Shown here: piece after piece, positions 15,750 to 16,481 of the stretch
Layout of the letters: every line of letters begins with the position of its first letter
Numbering within the stretch: the first letter of the stretch is position 1
From: JBCCZC01 sp039188505
GTDB lineage: Bacteria; Pseudomonadota; Gammaproteobacteria; Xanthomonadales; SZUA-38
DNA: 16,481 nucleotides
Reading direction: 5' to 3'
NCBI GenBank assembly: GCA_039188505.1
Contig: JBCCZC010000080.1
Span: 1-16,481, forward strand
Position numbers and translations under genes: made by a program
Notes under the pieces: generated by a model
What the model saw: only the letters and a program-made list of their open reading frames with translations
What the model was told of the DNA's origin: nothing
The model's database searches: none

Positions 15750-16151
15750 ATGGCTACAGTCCGGTCGCTCGGCGACGCGTTCGCGATTCTGAAGCCGGAT
15801 CTGCGCGTGGACACACTCGACGTCACCCCCGAGATCTACGCGCAGCTCGACGCAGAATTCGCGCAGTTCAAGGATCATGTGCTGATCTCTCTGTACCGCT
15901 TCGAGTCGGATTGGCCGACCTGGGAGCGGCATCCGGCAGGCAACGAGCTGGTCCTGTTGCTCTCGGGCAGCGCGACGCTGATCCTGTTCCAGGACGGCGA
16001 GCGGACGGAGGTCGTCCTCGACCGGCCACAGCAGTATGTCGTGGTGCCCGTTGACTGCTGGCATACGGCAAAGGTCGACGAGCCGACGACCATGCTCTTC
16101 ATCACCCCGGGCGAGGGCTCGGAGAACGTCGCGCTGCCGCCAGGCGCCTGA
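15750..16151 (+). CDS. Cupin-domain protein
   Basis: The 133-residue cytoplasmic protein has a single cupin barrel (~55-120). Motif 1 is degenerate: WERHPAGNELVLLLSG with His61, Glu66 and Gly73 but lacking the usual second His. Motif 2 holds Pro100 and His105 in VPVDCWHTAKV. His61, Glu66 and His105 could still bind a metal. The substrate or role cannot be named. The gene follows the thioredoxin-like gene by 29 bp in the same direction and is probably co-transcribed, but no functional link is evident. The ribosome site is weak (GGGGGAA before ATG). Confidence 0.82.
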   Translation: MATVRSLGDAFAILKPDLRVDTLDVTPEIYAQLDAEFAQFKDHVLISLYRFESDWPTWERHPAGNELVLLLSGSATLILFQDGERTEVVLDRPQQYVVVPVDCWHTAKVDEPTTMLFITPGEGSENVALPPGA

Positions 16152-16175
16152 GACCGGCCTCAAACGTTCATACAT

Positions 16176-16219
16176 CCGTTTGGATCTGCTGCGAACTTGC
16201 ATGGATTTGCAGCAAACGG
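16176..16219. repeat. Nested inverted repeat upstream of the aroQ fragment
   Basis: CCGTTTG (16176-16182) pairs perfectly with CAAACGG (16213-16219). Inside it, CTGC sequences near 16187-16193 pair with GCAG at 16209-16212. The region is less GC-rich than its surroundings and lies between the cupin stop and the aroQ start. It could be an operator or RNA hairpin; no U tract follows. Confidence 0.35.
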
Positions 16220-16278
16220 TAGACAGCGCCCCATGATCTTGGGCACACTGGCGGCCTTTCGACGATAGGGGCAGCCGC

Positions 16279-16398
16279 GTGCCGCGGATCCTCGTTCTGA
16301 ACGGACCCAATCTCAACCTGCTGGGAACCCGTGAGCCCGACCAATATGGCTCACGGACGCTGGCGAAAAAGATAACTTCGACATTCCGGTTATTGTGA
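16279..16398 (+). pseudogene. aroQ: Truncated 5' fragment of type II 3-dehydroquinate dehydratase
   Basis: From a GTG at 16279 the frame encodes PRILVLNGPNLNLLGTREP followed by DQYGSRTL, the unmistakable N-terminus of type II dehydroquinase (AroQ, shikimate pathway; ~145-150 residues when whole). Homology stops after about 29 codons, near 16360. The frame then continues for ten unrelated codons to a TGA at 16396. The start matches other AroQ N-termini and the place (after dsbD/tlpA) matches gammaproteobacterial synteny, where accB-accC would follow. Either the real gene is broken here or the contig end is misjoined. The N-terminal Asn/Gly active-site loop (NGPNLN) is intact but the catalytic Tyr/Arg loop is only begun and the rest is missing. 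Confidence 0.8.
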
Positions 16399-16481
16399 CC
16401 GTGGGCATCGTAAGCGTCGTGCTGACGGTTGCCACGATCATTGGCGTGCAAGCCCTCTATCTAGCGTACGCCACCAAGGAA
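16365..16481 (+). CDS. Fragment of an unidentified membrane protein, joined to aroQ out of frame
   Basis: In the frame starting at GAA 16365, one past the aroQ frame, the sequence reads KDNFDIPVIVTVGIVSVVLT, then VATIIGVQALYLAYATKE to the window end. It is a single transmembrane helix followed by a short polar segment. No ATG or ribosome site is visible at its 5' end, and it runs off the window. The GC content is visibly lower (near half) than that of the surrounding DNA. I do not recognise the family. The clean coding character right after the aroQ break suggests a piece of a different gene. Confidence 0.4.

Noticed and set aside
1..16481. CRISPR array, tRNA, rRNA, transposase, phage or toxin genes
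   Set aside because: No direct-repeat array, no cloverleaf-like sequence noticed, and every long frame is explained by the genes listed or their shadows. This was by eye only.

Overview
The window is about 16.5 kb of GC-rich, densely coding DNA with short intergenic gaps, short gene overlaps and gammaproteobacterial-type gene content. The order cutA - dsbD - tlpA-like - (cupin) - aroQ resembles the conserved gammaproteobacterial (Xanthomonas/Chromatiales-like) order that normally continues into accB-accC. The sugar genes look like the laminarin (beta-1,3-glucan) loci of marine or polysaccharide-degrading bacteria. A marine or aquatic gammaproteobacterium near Wenzhouxiangellaceae or Xanthomonadales is my inference, not something the sequence proves. 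Both ends cut through coding sequence.

Region 1 (1-9547) is a beta-glucan utilisation cluster, interrupted by an unrelated envelope pair. A truncated large enzyme (possibly a beta-1,3-glucan phosphorylase relative) overlaps the start of a secreted malectin-GH16 endoglucanase (laminarinase type). A minus-strand pair follows (a small coiled-coil secreted protein and an OmpA-type peptidoglycan-binding protein). A minus-strand GPH-family sugar:cation symporter is then divergent from a plus-strand GH3 beta-glucosidase, whose stop codon overlaps the start of an SP-family sugar transporter.

Region 2 (9548-12360) holds, on the minus strand, an exported eight-repeat ELWxxDG-type beta-propeller protein and a LacI-family regulator. 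Three near-identical 14-bp palindromes (consensus TGACAGCGnTGTCA) lie before the symporter, before the GH3 gene and before the lacI-type gene itself. They tie the regulator to the cluster and to its own promoter. The model is that GH16 cuts beta-glucan outside the cell, GH3 and the putative phosphorylase process oligosaccharides, two inner-membrane transporters import the sugars, and the LacI protein represses the set until a sugar signal arrives.

Region 3 (12361-16481) is housekeeping and envelope redox: cutA, a DsbD with a duplicated N-terminal domain, a membrane-anchored TlpA/ResA-like thioredoxin, a cupin, and only the first ~29 codons of aroQ. At about 16360 aroQ breaks off into lower-GC sequence encoding part of an unrelated membrane protein. 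That looks like an assembly misjoin or a real recombination junction.

I saw no CRISPR array, rRNA, tRNA, transposase or phage gene. The most notable points are the self-consistent LacI operator set, the tandem DsbD alpha domains, the enlarged periplasmic loop in the SP transporter, and the broken aroQ.
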